Source of the DNA: Sphingobacterium tabacisoli
Lineage (GTDB): Bacteria; Bacteroidota; Bacteroidia; Sphingobacteriales; Sphingobacteriaceae
Direction: 5' to 3'
DNA: 64,000 nucleotides
NCBI RefSeq assembly: GCF_017908035.1
Contig: NZ_JAEQMU010000001.1
Location: forward strand, 372,001 to 436,000
The notes below the pieces were generated by a model. That model was given only the letters and a program-made list of their open reading frames with translations, was not told the DNA's origin and ran no database searches. The position numbers and the translations under genes are program-made. Of this stretch, positions 43,884 to 54,136 are shown one piece after another (the first letter of the stretch is position 1; the number at the start of each line of letters is the position of its first letter).

Positions 43884-44420
43884 ATGGACATCATTCAGCA
43901 AATATACCAGGAGATAGAACGTGCCGGTCTTTGGAGTAAAACGGTCGGCGTAAAGAGAAATGAATATTTGCGTAGGGCAGGAGAGATAGAAGACAGTCTA
44001 TATTATATCATTGCAGGTAGTGTCAAGGTCAGTATGATTGATGGGGATGAAGATCGCATTATCCGTTTTGGTTATAAACACAATTTCGTCACGGCACTGG
44101 ACAGCTTCATTACCGGGCATACCACAGACTATTATATACAGGCACTTAAAAAGACCGAAGTAAAAGTGATTTCAAAGCAAAGTTATCACGCTTTAATGAA
44201 TTCAAGCGAGCATCTAAAAGTACTGTGGAATATCGTTCAGGAACAACTTATCGTACAGCAGCTAGAGCGCGAAAAAGACATACTGATATCATCCCCTACC
44301 GAGCGATATAAGCGCGTTTTACAGCGTAGCCCCCAACTATTTCAGGAAATTCCCGACAGACATATTGCCTCTTATCTAAGAATGGCACCTGAGACACTTT
44401 CCAGATTAAAAAAGTCATGA
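43884..44420 (+). CDS. Crp/Fnr-family cyclic-nucleotide-binding regulator
   Basis: 178 residues. The cNMP-binding beta-roll is seen in RAGEIEDSLYYIIAGSVKVSM and IIRFGYKHNFVTALDSF; the C-terminal helix region ends with ...IASYLRMAPETLSRLKKS, a short winged-helix remnant in keeping with the compact Bacteroidota Crp-like group. It may regulate the neighbouring YwqG-like and DinB genes. Which ligand it binds is unknown. Confidence 0.88.
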   Translation: MDIIQQIYQEIERAGLWSKTVGVKRNEYLRRAGEIEDSLYYIIAGSVKVSMIDGDEDRIIRFGYKHNFVTALDSFITGHTTDYYIQALKKTEVKVISKQSYHALMNSSEHLKVLWNIVQEQLIVQQLEREKDILISSPTERYKRVLQRSPQLFQEIPDRHIASYLRMAPETLSRLKKS

Positions 44421-44474
44421 TTTCAATCAATGTTTTGATATGCTATATTATGGATATTTGGAGAAAAGATTAAT

Positions 44475-45038
44475 ATGAATGCACCAGAGTTAATTCGTGA
44501 ACTGATTGAATATACTGAAAGAGATTTAGACCAAGTCCAGGCTTTCAAAACACGGAGTATATCCGAATTACAATATAAGCAAAACCCTGATAGTTGGAGT
44601 ATCCTAGAGTGTATCGAGCATCTAAACCGTTACGCAGACTTCTATATCCCCGAGCTTAGTAAGCGGATCCAAACATCCACATATCGCCAATCGACTACAT
44701 TCAAACCAGGTCTTTTGGGAAGCTATTTCGCCAACAGCATGTTGCCTCGGGAAGGATTTAAGAAAATCAAAACCTTTCAGGCTATGAACCCAATAAATAG
44801 TCAGGTCAATATAGATGTTCTAGATAAATTTATAGCATACCAACAGCAGCTACTAGCGCTCTTAGAAAAATCTAAAAATATAGATTTGACAAAAGTAAAA
44901 ACCGCTATCTCAATCTCAAAGTGGATTAAGCTAAGACTAGGAGATACCTTCCGTGTAGTTGTTTACCATAACTTCCGACATGTCGTCCAATGTCAGGATA
45001 TTTTGGATTCTTTTAAACATTCAAAAAGATCTTCTTAG
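44475..45038 (+). CDS. DinB-family protein (DinB_2)
   Basis: 187-residue cytoplasmic four-helix-bundle protein. The signature KQNPDSWSILECIEHLNRYADFY is the DinB_2 core, and VVYHNFRHVVQCQDIL gives the late helix with histidines that bind a metal in family members. Such proteins are often thiol-transferase or metal-dependent enzymes; the reaction here is unknown. Follows the Crp/Fnr gene by 54 bases. Confidence 0.85.
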   Translation: MNAPELIRELIEYTERDLDQVQAFKTRSISELQYKQNPDSWSILECIEHLNRYADFYIPELSKRIQTSTYRQSTTFKPGLLGSYFANSMLPREGFKKIKTFQAMNPINSQVNIDVLDKFIAYQQQLLALLEKSKNIDLTKVKTAISISKWIKLRLGDTFRVVVYHNFRHVVQCQDILDSFKHSKRSS

Positions 45039-45224
45039 GTCTATCTCATTTGAAGCTACATAAACTGCGTGGCATTATCAGAAATCAAAAGAACTACCGT
45101 TCTCATCTTATTCTATAAATAATGTGTTTATAACCTGTTTTTTGTTTTCAGAAATTTTAAAAATTCGCTTTATTTGCAACATACATTAGAGAAAAATCGT
45201 TCCACATAAGATATTCATAAAGTT

Positions 45225-45860
45225 ATGGTTCCATTCAATGAGATTTTATTTTTTGCATTGGCCGCATTCGTGTTAGTGATCAGTCCGGGGCCGAATATGA
45301 TTTATATCATATCACGCACCATAACCCAAGGTCGACAGGCAGGCTTGATGTCACTTGCCGGTGTTATTTGTGGTTTTTTATTTCACATTGTGATGGTTTC
45401 TTTCGGACTTACTGCCATCTTGTTTGCCGTCCCATTTGCTTATACAATTCTAAAAGTATTTGGTACCGTATATCTTCTGTACCTAACTTATCAGGCGATT
45501 AGGCCTAATAGTAAAAACCTGTTTGAAGTGGATGATGATATAAGGACCGATAGCCCTTACAAGTTATTCACCATTGGTTTTTTTACCAATGTCCTCAATC
45601 CTAAAGTTGCCGTTTTTTACCTGTCGTTTTTTCCACAGTTTATCAAGCCTGAATATGGATCGGTTCTTTTCCAGAGTTTAGAGTTGGGGATTGTACAGGT
45701 TTGCGTAAGCCTTACTGTCAATTTTTTTATTGTATTGACTGCAGCAAAAGTTGCAGGCTTTTTCGCCCAGAATCCGAAATGGGTTAAAGTGCAGAAATGG
45801 TTTATGGCAAGCACTTTATTATTTCTCACCATCAAGATGGCTACTTCAAAAGCTAAATAG
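45225..45860 (+). CDS. LysE-family translocator
   Basis: 211-residue inner-membrane exporter with about six membrane segments. The start FFALAAFVLVISPGPNMIYIISRTITQGRQAGLMSLAGV is the LysE/RhtB signature. GFFTNVLNPKVAVFYLSFFPQFI is the second conserved motif. It exports amino acids or related small molecules; the specific cargo cannot be told. Monocistronic. Confidence 0.93.
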   Translation: MVPFNEILFFALAAFVLVISPGPNMIYIISRTITQGRQAGLMSLAGVICGFLFHIVMVSFGLTAILFAVPFAYTILKVFGTVYLLYLTYQAIRPNSKNLFEVDDDIRTDSPYKLFTIGFFTNVLNPKVAVFYLSFFPQFIKPEYGSVLFQSLELGIVQVCVSLTVNFFIVLTAAKVAGFFAQNPKWVKVQKWFMASTLLFLTIKMATSKAK

Positions 45861-46006
45861 ACCAGTAGAGGCTTGTGAGTAGAAAATAGGGCGTTGTTAT
45901 AATTATTTTAACAGCAGATATATCTTAGGGCTGTGTAAGTTGTTTTATCTAAGGGCTGACCGATGATATCGGTCGCCAGAAATTCAGTTTAAAACCCTTT
46001 ATTATA

Positions 46007-47275
46007 ATGATACAGCATCTTATTAAAAAACTTTGTCTCGGGCTTCTTCTTCTCCATATAGGAGCAGGTTCATCGTTAGCACAGAAAAACACGAATTCGA
46101 TCCTATTACACAATGCTACCATAATAGATGGAAGATCCAATGTCAGACCCTATCAGGCATCTATACTTATCCAGGATGGTTTTATCAGGGCTATTTCAAA
46201 AAAGAAAATCAACGTAGGCCGTAATGTTCAGGAGATAGATTGTACTGGCAAGTACATTGTACCGGGATTATTTGACACCCACATCCATTTGGCGACCATA
46301 GATTTATCCGATATAGAAAAGGCAAGGAATGCTACAGACAAAATACTGGAAAATATGCTGCAGCATGGCATCACTACGGTTCGCGATATGGCAGGAAACG
46401 CTCCTTATTTGGCCCAATATAAACAAGAAATTAAAAGTGGAGCAAAAGCAGGCCCTGACATCTTTTACGCGGCCCAGTTTGCCGGTCCTGGCTACTTTGA
46501 AATGTTTTCACAAGGTAGCCGTATCAAAATGGGAAATTCACCCTGGGAGCGTGCCGTCAGCGACACAACAGATATTGCTCAGGTCGTTAAGCAGGCCAAA
46601 GACGCTGGAGTGACCGCCATCAAAACCTACGCAGAAATGTCCAGTGAACTGTTGGAAAAGATTGTTAGAGCAGCAAGAAAGCAAAACCTATTGGTATGGA
46701 GTCACGCTACAATATACCCCATTAAGCCATCCGACGCCGTATCCCTTTCTGTCAATAGCATCTCCCACGCCGCGGATGTGATTTTCGAGCAGATACCATC
46801 CGATAGCCTTAACATCAGTTATGCTTGGGAAAGAGTATATGAGGGAATTAAAGTTGATCCGAATATCTTAAATCCTTTGTTTACTCAGATGAAGGAGAAT
46901 AAAGTCTTCTTTGACCCTACGGTTTTTCATGCCACCAATAATAAATTGGACTACTCCTTAGAGATTTTGAAATTAGCGCACGGGGCAGGGGTGAAGATAG
47001 TTGCAGGCACCGATTGGATTTACCCGGAAAATAGCGATATGGTTCCATTGTACAACGAAGTATCACTATACCAAGATCGGGCAGGAATGACTCCGTTGGA
47101 GGTGCTAGAGAGTCTAACCTACAATGCTGCTCAGGTCACAGGTTTGCACGATCGTGGTTATCTTAAAAAGGGTTTGCGGGCTGATATTCTGATCTTGGAC
47201 AGTGATCCATTAAAGAACCTACGTTCGTTGTTCGAACCGGAAAAAGTGATACAGGCCGGCCATATAGTGAAATAG
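46007..47275 (+). CDS. Secreted metal-dependent amidohydrolase
   Basis: 422-residue exported enzyme of the amidohydrolase superfamily (imidazolonepropionase-like). Signal peptide to about residue 25 (SSLAQ). Metal ligands: His92 and His94 in FDTHIHL, a histidine in WSHATIYP, another in SHAAD, and the aspartate in AGTDWIYP. The C-terminus GLRADILILDSDPLKNL is typical of this family. The Lys ligand is not obvious. Likely cleaves a dipeptide-like or cyclic amide. Precedes a long TPR gene. Confidence 0.88.
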   Translation: MIQHLIKKLCLGLLLLHIGAGSSLAQKNTNSILLHNATIIDGRSNVRPYQASILIQDGFIRAISKKKINVGRNVQEIDCTGKYIVPGLFDTHIHLATIDLSDIEKARNATDKILENMLQHGITTVRDMAGNAPYLAQYKQEIKSGAKAGPDIFYAAQFAGPGYFEMFSQGSRIKMGNSPWERAVSDTTDIAQVVKQAKDAGVTAIKTYAEMSSELLEKIVRAARKQNLLVWSHATIYPIKPSDAVSLSVNSISHAADVIFEQIPSDSLNISYAWERVYEGIKVDPNILNPLFTQMKENKVFFDPTVFHATNNKLDYSLEILKLAHGAGVKIVAGTDWIYPENSDMVPLYNEVSLYQDRAGMTPLEVLESLTYNAAQVTGLHDRGYLKKGLRADILILDSDPLKNLRSLFEPEKVIQAGHIVK

Positions 47276-47473
47276 AATAGCGAAACCGTGATGATATTTC
47301 TACCACCTGTAGGTATTATCACTTTAAGGAACATAGGCCAAGAAAGAGGAGGGGGTTCTTCCGATAGATAGGATTGTTGATGTCAATGTCCTTAATATTA
47401 TGGCATGGTTTTAATGCATCTAATTATTACAACCTGGCAGATTAATTCTGTATATTACCAGGGTAAGGAATAG

Positions 47474-50035
47474 ATGGAGAAAAGTCAGAAAATAGGAAGA
47501 ACAATGGTACAGAAACAACATATAGGCTATAAGGGACATATACTTACCGGTATTTTTTCAGTGTTACTGCTTGCTGGGTATGCCCAGGAGCAGGGTAAGC
47601 AAACTGGCGAAAAGAAGCCGCCTGCTGAACAAAAGACCGGTACCCAATCATCAGTTTTAGATTCCATAGAGATCGTACGTGACTACCGTCCCATGCTTGC
47701 CGATGCCGTCAAGATCCGCCGGAGTCCGAGCATGAAGATCGAACGAAAAGATCTTGAGAACGAATTGCGGCAGGTCGTTGCTAGCATCTATCTTGATATG
47801 AATGATTTTAGACGGCCTTTTCATAGTCCATTGCCCGATAGATACCCCAACGCTCCCCGAAATAATATCGATAATAACCGGATTGGTATCATGGCATACC
47901 ATGCCGGCGAGTACGAAAGAGCTGCCTCCATTCTGAAGAAAGTCGCCCCATCCGATGCTTTTTACCAGAGCTCAATCATTGCATTAGGCAAGATTGCCCA
48001 AGAAACGGGAGACAGGCAAGGTGCACGGGCAGCATTTTCCAAAGCTTCACAAATGGATTTCGATCAGGAGTTGAAAGCAGATGCCCTTTATAACTACGCC
48101 AAAATCTTAGGCGAGTTGGATTCGATCCAGGCTGCCGTGGCACCCCTTCGAGAATATCTCGAGCTCAAGTACGCAAATATTGATCTGCAAGCAGATCGAA
48201 ATGAGAACAGCGAAACACGCACCGCCGAAATCCTGTCCGGTGGCAGTAATTTCGAGACCGCTGTCTATTTGTTGGAGTCATTTCCCAATAGAAAACAAAA
48301 AGCCGATGCGGTTTATCAAAAGATAACCTATTATCGGGGATTAGAGTTCTATAACGAACGTGCCTTTGAAAACAGTATATCCATGTTGATGCGGGCAGAA
48401 AAATTACCGATTGATATGGAAATGGCTGCACTGGCGACCTATTGGAAAGCAGAGGCCATGTACGAAGTACGTAAATACAGCGAAGCGGTCGACAACTTTT
48501 CCAGATTCCTCAGTCTGCCCGCCGCACGGAACACCGATGTTTACAATTATGCCAACTATGCTTTGGCCTATTCGGCTTTCCGTATTCACAGGTATAGCAT
48601 GGCAGCCCAGTATTTTGAACGCTTTTTGGCCACAGCCGAAAGTTCTTTAGACAAAAATATACAGTATGATGTGATCGCCCGTTTAGGAGATTCCTATTTG
48701 GCGACCCGAAATTATCAGCGGGCCAACCAATACTATGACCGGCTCATCAACAGCAGAGCACCCAACCAGGATTACGCCTTGTTCCAGCACGGCATTATCC
48801 AGGGCTTACAGGGCGACAACGAAGCCAAACTCAACACCCTGCGTTCCGTCGTCGAAAAATTTCCGACCTCAGACTATGCCGACGACGTTGCATTCGAGAT
48901 ACCCTATGTCTATTTCCTGGCAGGCAATTACGAGGATGCTATCAAAGGATTGGAAAAGATGATCAAAAAATACCCGCGCAGCAGCTATGTGCCCAGGGCA
49001 CTGTTGACCATTGGTCTTGTCCAGTACAATCAGGATAACTCCGAGGCCGCAATGGCCACTTTCCAGAAAGTGGTGACCGGATACAGCACAACCAGAGAAG
49101 CCGCACAAGCCATGCGATCCATTGAAAACATCTATCTGGATCAAGGCGATGCGACCAGCTATATACAGTACGCCCTCAGTAACAATATCACCGACCTGAG
49201 TCCCGCAGAGCAGGACAATCTCGCATTCAAGGCATGCCAGACCCTATTTTCAAGAGGCCAGTATGGTCCTGCTGTAGAGGCAATCAATGCTTATTTCGAT
49301 AAATTTCCTAAGCCCAGACAAGAAAAGCATGCCCGCTATATCCGAGGCGTCAGTTTATATCATACAGGTCACCCGAGAGAAGCATTGAAGGATCTCAACG
49401 TTATCCTTAACGACTGGACAAGCCCGTATACCGAACAGACGCTTCTTACTGCCGCTGCCCTGTACCTGGGTTTGAAGGAATACAACGAGGCCATCGTACA
49501 CCTCAAGAAACTCGAGCTCAATACAGATTATAAAGCTAACTACGGTTATGCCGTTACCAATCTGATGATCTGTTATTTCCAGATCGGTGACTTAAAGCAG
49601 ATGGATAAGTACGTCAAACTGGTGAAAAATTATGATCAGGCATCCGATGAAGAGATTGCGACAGCACACCTGTATACCGCAAAGGCACTGTTACAGCAGG
49701 GGAATAAAGAGTCTGCACTCAAGGAATTGAATCTGGCAGCCTTAAAAAGCCAATCTGCAGCCAGCGCCGAAGCAAGGTATAGCGTAGGGCAGATGCAGTA
49801 CGATAACAAAGAGTACGACAAAGCCCAAAAGTCCGCCTTTGATGTAATCGAGAATATGGATTCCCATGATTACTGGGTCGCTAAGAGTTTTATCCTCCTT
49901 GCCGACACCTATGCACGTAAAGGCAATGCTACCCAGGCCAAGAGCACATTAGAAAGCATACTAGAGAATTATGAAGGCGATGATGATGTCATTCCTTTGG
50001 CCAAGCAGCGTTTACAGCAACTGAAGAAAAAGTAA
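47474..50035 (+). CDS. Large TPR-repeat protein
   Basis: 853 residues, almost entirely tetratricopeptide repeats from about residue 130. The sequence follows the big Bacteroidota TPR proteins (YRGLEFYNERAFENSISMLMRAE, AALATYWKAEAMYEVRKYSEAVDNFSRFLSLPAARN). The front has a signal-like stretch (TGIFSVLLLAGYAQ) and a DSIEIVRDYRPMLADAVKIRRSP segment that I know from the N-terminus of barrel-type neighbours, not from TPR genes. Probably exported and partner-binding, and linked to the outer-membrane protein downstream. Confidence 0.82.
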   Translation: MEKSQKIGRTMVQKQHIGYKGHILTGIFSVLLLAGYAQEQGKQTGEKKPPAEQKTGTQSSVLDSIEIVRDYRPMLADAVKIRRSPSMKIERKDLENELRQVVASIYLDMNDFRRPFHSPLPDRYPNAPRNNIDNNRIGIMAYHAGEYERAASILKKVAPSDAFYQSSIIALGKIAQETGDRQGARAAFSKASQMDFDQELKADALYNYAKILGELDSIQAAVAPLREYLELKYANIDLQADRNENSETRTAEILSGGSNFETAVYLLESFPNRKQKADAVYQKITYYRGLEFYNERAFENSISMLMRAEKLPIDMEMAALATYWKAEAMYEVRKYSEAVDNFSRFLSLPAARNTDVYNYANYALAYSAFRIHRYSMAAQYFERFLATAESSLDKNIQYDVIARLGDSYLATRNYQRANQYYDRLINSRAPNQDYALFQHGIIQGLQGDNEAKLNTLRSVVEKFPTSDYADDVAFEIPYVYFLAGNYEDAIKGLEKMIKKYPRSSYVPRALLTIGLVQYNQDNSEAAMATFQKVVTGYSTTREAAQAMRSIENIYLDQGDATSYIQYALSNNITDLSPAEQDNLAFKACQTLFSRGQYGPAVEAINAYFDKFPKPRQEKHARYIRGVSLYHTGHPREALKDLNVILNDWTSPYTEQTLLTAAALYLGLKEYNEAIVHLKKLELNTDYKANYGYAVTNLMICYFQIGDLKQMDKYVKLVKNYDQASDEEIATAHLYTAKALLQQGNKESALKELNLAALKSQSAASAEARYSVGQMQYDNKEYDKAQKSAFDVIENMDSHDYWVAKSFILLADTYARKGNATQAKSTLESILENYEGDDDVIPLAKQRLQQLKKK

Positions 50036-50061
50036 GGAATTAAAATAGGATAATCACTTCG

Positions 50062-50110
50062 TTTTCCCGGTATCCTCCCTAAAACCATAGGGCTATAAAA
50101 CCGGGAAAAG
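50062..50110. terminator. Hairpin after the TPR gene
   Basis: TTTTCCCGGT (50062-50071) pairs with ACCGGGAAAA (50100-50109); the 28-base loop is large. Confidence 0.5.
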
Positions 50111-50296
50111 GTCAGTTCTATAGTCCACTTTTATGGGAGAACTTACAAATATAGCGTCTTTGCTTTTTCGTGCGTTTTCTTGCTGATTTCGATTATTATT
50201 CGTAATCTTACTGCAGTAATTATATTGATAATCAGATGCGGTCGCTAAACAACTGCTCTGATTTAAGATATCACATACCAGTAACCTAATAGTATT

Positions 50297-52714
50297 ATGC
50301 TCCGTTTCCTTTGGATTATTTTTCTGTATTTACCCACCGCTGCTTTATTCGCCCAGAGCGGATCGGTTTATGTAATCGGTGTGGTAGTCAATCAGGAAGC
50401 ACAACCGATACCTTCTGCTACCATAACAGGATCATCGGTAGGCGCTCCAAAAGATGTCCAGACCAGCACAGATCATCGCGGTAGGTTTACCCTTCACTGC
50501 CCATCCGTAGGACCATATCAGTTCACCGTTAGGTCCGTAGGTTACCAGGTTTACAGAACAGATTTTAATCTGACAGCTGCAGCCGATTTAGATACCATTA
50601 CACTTGTCCCTATTGCCCGTGCATTAGAAGAGGTTGAAGTCAAAGGAAAACCCAGAGTCCTGGAGATAAACGGTGGTACCATCACCTACAACGTCGATCG
50701 CACAATAGGAGGCCAAGATGTTTCCGCTTTAGAAGCTCTCAAGAAAGCCCCCGGTGTACATGTTGAAAACGAAACTAATATTACCCTCAATGGCAAATCA
50801 GGTGTGCAGATACTTTTAGATGGTAAGCAGACCTACCTGTCGGGCAAGGAGCTTACCGACCTTTTGAAGTCCATATCTTCCAATACCATTAAATCCATTG
50901 AGGTCATCAATAGTCCCACCGCCAGGTTTGAAGCCACAGGAGCTGCAGGTATTATCAATATTATTACCAAAAGAAATCAGATAAAAGGCGTCAGTGGCAG
51001 TATGACGACCGGCTTAGCCTACGGTGTCAGTGCAAAGCAGATGCAGCAGATGAGTATCAGTTACCGACGCGACAGGTGGAATATATACGGGAACTACAAC
51101 CATACACTGGGCAATTATAACTACGAATACGGAACCAATAGAAAGCAGAACGGCCGGTCCTACGACAGCCATACCGACGATATCGATAAGCGGCAGAAGA
51201 TGTCCGGTCAGGTCGGAGCCGATTATGCCATCGATGCGAAGAATACAATAGGTTTTCTGGCCAATGGCAACTTTATTTTCGGCGGAGGCATCACCGATAC
51301 CAAGACCGACATCAGTATACTTCCTTCCTCCGAAGTTGATCATTCCCTCGACGCCATAAATGACTACTACGGACAGGGTACCAGCAGGTACAATTTCAAT
51401 CTGAACTATAAGTATGAAGATACACTAGGTCATGTACTGAACATTGATGCTGATTACGGTTTATTTGACAAGTGGAATAAGAACCTTCAGTCTAATACCT
51501 ACAGAGATAGGCATGGAGCAGTCATGAGCGATAGCCTGTACCGTACACTCAATGGGATTGATATTGATCTAAAAGGAGCCAAGATAGACTACTCCGCCAA
51601 TCTCTGGGGCGGAAAGTTTGAAACAGGGGCAAAGTATTCCGCTATCAGCTCCGCCAATGACTCCAGATTTTACCATGTCATCAGACAAACCGACAGTCTG
51701 GACAATAGGCGTACCAATGATTTTCACTATGACGAGCGGATTTTTGGAGCCTATGTAGATTACAGACGCACCCTGCACAAATGGTCTTTTCAGACCGGCT
51801 TGCGTATGGAGCTGTCCAATTCCACAGGCCGACTATTGTTTATGGAGCGCAATCAGAAGCAGGATAGCGAGATAAAACGTAATTTCAGAAACCTATTCCC
51901 TTTCTTTTCCGTCAGTCTGAAACCCTCCACAGACCACAACATCTCCCTGTCTTATGCCAAGAGAATAGAAAGACCGGCTTATCAGGACCTCAATCCGTTC
52001 GTTTACCTATTGGACGAACTCTCCTTTTGGCAGGGCAATCCATTTTTAAATCCGGAGCTTACCCAGCGTTTTACCCTGTTGTATTCCAGAAAGAGTACCA
52101 CTGTCATCTCACTCAGCTATGCCTACACCGACCAGTTCAATGCTCGGGTAACAGACACCGTAGATACAGAAAAGATCGTCATGATCAACAAGAATATCGG
52201 CACACAGAAGCATTGGTCCTTATCGCTTACCCAAAACCTGAGACCGGTGACCTGGTGGGATATCACCTTCAATGGTTTGGCTTACCACATTCACAATAAC
52301 GTATCTTTCGATCAATATAGAAATCTTAATTTAAAACAGCTGGCCGGACGCGTCAATTTGCAACAGACATTTCAGTTACCTTCCAAGTTCAGGGCCGAAC
52401 TGACTGCTGTCTACAATACAAGGCGCCTGAGCGGTGCCAATACCTTCAGTAGAGCTTACGGTCAGGTCGATATTGCCATTCAAAAAAGCCTCCTCCAGGA
52501 CAGAGCGTCGTTGCGGTTGGCTGTTAGCGATATCTATAAAGGGAACATAAGCCGGTATACCCAGGATTTTCCGGGTTTCGAATCCCAGAGCTATGGCTAT
52601 TATGAATCAAGACAGGCTAGGCTGAGTTTTACATATCGTTTCACAAAAGGCGCCTCCAAAGACCAGCGCGCTCGAAAATCAGCATTGGAGAGCGAAAGCG
52701 GAAGGATTAAATAG
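50297..52714 (+). CDS. TonB-dependent receptor-like outer-membrane protein
   Basis: 805 residues. Signal peptide to about 19 (ALFAQ), then a CarboxypepD_reg-like domain (VYVIGVVVNQEAQPIPSATITGSS, RGRFTLHCPSVGPYQFTVRSVGYQVY), a plug (EEVEVKGKPRVLEINGGTITYNVDRTIGGQDVSALEALKKAPGV) with IEVINSPTARFEATGAAGIINIITKR, and an OMP_b-brl_3-type barrel (ISLSYAKRIERPAYQDLNPF). This group is common in Bacteroidota, without a SusD partner. Cargo unknown; its nearest neighbour is the TPR gene, which has the same strand and could be a partner. Confidence 0.9.
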   Translation: MLRFLWIIFLYLPTAALFAQSGSVYVIGVVVNQEAQPIPSATITGSSVGAPKDVQTSTDHRGRFTLHCPSVGPYQFTVRSVGYQVYRTDFNLTAAADLDTITLVPIARALEEVEVKGKPRVLEINGGTITYNVDRTIGGQDVSALEALKKAPGVHVENETNITLNGKSGVQILLDGKQTYLSGKELTDLLKSISSNTIKSIEVINSPTARFEATGAAGIINIITKRNQIKGVSGSMTTGLAYGVSAKQMQQMSISYRRDRWNIYGNYNHTLGNYNYEYGTNRKQNGRSYDSHTDDIDKRQKMSGQVGADYAIDAKNTIGFLANGNFIFGGGITDTKTDISILPSSEVDHSLDAINDYYGQGTSRYNFNLNYKYEDTLGHVLNIDADYGLFDKWNKNLQSNTYRDRHGAVMSDSLYRTLNGIDIDLKGAKIDYSANLWGGKFETGAKYSAISSANDSRFYHVIRQTDSLDNRRTNDFHYDERIFGAYVDYRRTLHKWSFQTGLRMELSNSTGRLLFMERNQKQDSEIKRNFRNLFPFFSVSLKPSTDHNISLSYAKRIERPAYQDLNPFVYLLDELSFWQGNPFLNPELTQRFTLLYSRKSTTVISLSYAYTDQFNARVTDTVDTEKIVMINKNIGTQKHWSLSLTQNLRPVTWWDITFNGLAYHIHNNVSFDQYRNLNLKQLAGRVNLQQTFQLPSKFRAELTAVYNTRRLSGANTFSRAYGQVDIAIQKSLLQDRASLRLAVSDIYKGNISRYTQDFPGFESQSYGYYESRQARLSFTYRFTKGASKDQRARKSALESESGRIK

Positions 52715-52828
52715 TTTTTAACACGTTATCTTCTTCTCCGGCCAAATTGAAAATCAAACGATTAATAAAGTAGAATGTCTCTTTCAAAATAGTATTTTTA
52801 TTAAAACATTGGAAGAATTATCTGTAAA

Positions 52829-52957
52829 AGAACCTTCTGGAGTAGAGTACCCGACAACTTCCTTCTAGATCGAGCAGGAGAGATTGTGGCCCGAAAGTTA
52901 GGGGGAGAAGCTTTGCAGGCGACCTTGAAAGATCTCGCCGCTAGAGACTCTCAGTAA
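52829..52957 (+). pseudogene. Remnant of a TlpA-like thioredoxin-fold protein
   Basis: In one plus-strand frame the sequence reads VPDNFLLDRAGEIVARK followed by LGGEALQATLKDLAAR and a TAA at 52955. This is the C-terminal end of an AhpC/TSA-TlpA-type redoxin (the P-NFLLD-G-IVAR-L-GEAL pattern). The CxxC domain is absent, so only about 40 codons survive. It overlaps the end of the minus-strand gene by 17 bases. Confidence 0.6.
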
Positions 52958-54050
52958 ATGTTACCTCACGGTTTAAGATGATTAGTTCCCTGTTTTTATC
53001 TCGCTCTTCTGTCATTGGATAGAATACAACTGCATAGCTATTATCCTGAGTCTTGTTAATACTCGAAATAACTAAGTTGTCCTGTTTTAGCTTCAGAACT
53101 TCTGCTGTCAACAGGTTTTTATAACCTTTTTCTCCTTTACCGTAAAATATTTCTAGTAATACACCATTCTTCGTGGTGAGCCAACCATTGCCAAATTCCC
53201 CATTAAACCTCGTGACAAAAGTATCCTCTGCTATTTTAACAGGTAGCCAGGTATTAAAAAACGGGTCCTTTATATCAATAAGATCCATGCGCGAATTTTC
53301 ACCATTTTCATCTATCTTTTCAATACTGATTTTTCCTTTTTCTTGAGCAAGTAGATAGGAACTTTTGTCAAAAGATAAACTCAGGATCTGCAAAAAGGAT
53401 TTTGAACCGGTTTTAAATCTCCGTTGCCTGATTTCATTACCTTTCTCATCTATTTGCCTGTGTAGCCAACTATTTCCATCTTTTGTAAGCAAATGGATTT
53501 CGTTGTTTTCAATAAAGATCTTGTTATTTCTTGGAAGCTGTACTTTAATATTATGCTTCTTTTTTATCACAGCGTTCTTAAATTCGATCGCCAGCATTTT
53601 GTCCGGTTTGGTATCAGACCAAAAATCAACATCATAAAAAATCGAAAACTGGTTTGAAACTCCGATAAATTCACCCACAAAAGGTCTATTTCCTTTCGGT
53701 AAATCTATGTTTTCCCTATTGAAAACAGGGATGCTGATTTCCAGCTCTTTGTCAGAATGGTATGGGACAAGTGAAATATAATTTTCTCCGTCTGGATTTA
53801 AAAACTGTGTAGGAAGAATTCCATCATCTTCCACAAAACTTTCTATTGTGCCATCTGTACCAACAATCGTGTAAACCAAATTATAAGCCCCATTCTCTTT
53901 GTATACATAATTAGTCAAAAGGCTTTTTGCACCAAAGGAAATACTGTCTTTAGCAGATACTTCGACTTCCGTAAGCAACGTAGTTATTACTCCCAGGTTT
54001 GTCTTTTCGACCGTTGTCTCAAATGTATCTATCTTATCAATGTTTTTCAT
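52941..54050 (-). CDS. Hypothetical protein
   Basis: 369 residues from the ATG at 54050; the frame is open to a TTG at 54083, but the extra 11 residues look non-coding. No signal peptide. The body is beta-rich with repeated strand-turn units (SFDKSSYLLAQEKGKISIEKIDENG, NEIHLLTKDGNSWLHRQI, SSINKTQDNSYAVVF), which may form a propeller-like fold, but I recognise no family. Tandem with the methyltransferase gene on the same strand (86-base gap). Confidence 0.75.
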   Translation of the reverse strand: MKNIDKIDTFETTVEKTNLGVITTLLTEVEVSAKDSISFGAKSLLTNYVYKENGAYNLVYTIVGTDGTIESFVEDDGILPTQFLNPDGENYISLVPYHSDKELEISIPVFNRENIDLPKGNRPFVGEFIGVSNQFSIFYDVDFWSDTKPDKMLAIEFKNAVIKKKHNIKVQLPRNNKIFIENNEIHLLTKDGNSWLHRQIDEKGNEIRQRRFKTGSKSFLQILSLSFDKSSYLLAQEKGKISIEKIDENGENSRMDLIDIKDPFFNTWLPVKIAEDTFVTRFNGEFGNGWLTTKNGVLLEIFYGKGEKGYKNLLTAEVLKLKQDNLVISSINKTQDNSYAVVFYPMTEERDKNRELIILNREVTFTESL

Positions 54051-54136
54051 TTTAATCGAGCAATATGTTTCTAATGTAATCAATTATGCATGGTATAGCA
54101 TACTTTTTATTGCACTCAAGCTCTAGCTCTTCTCCA

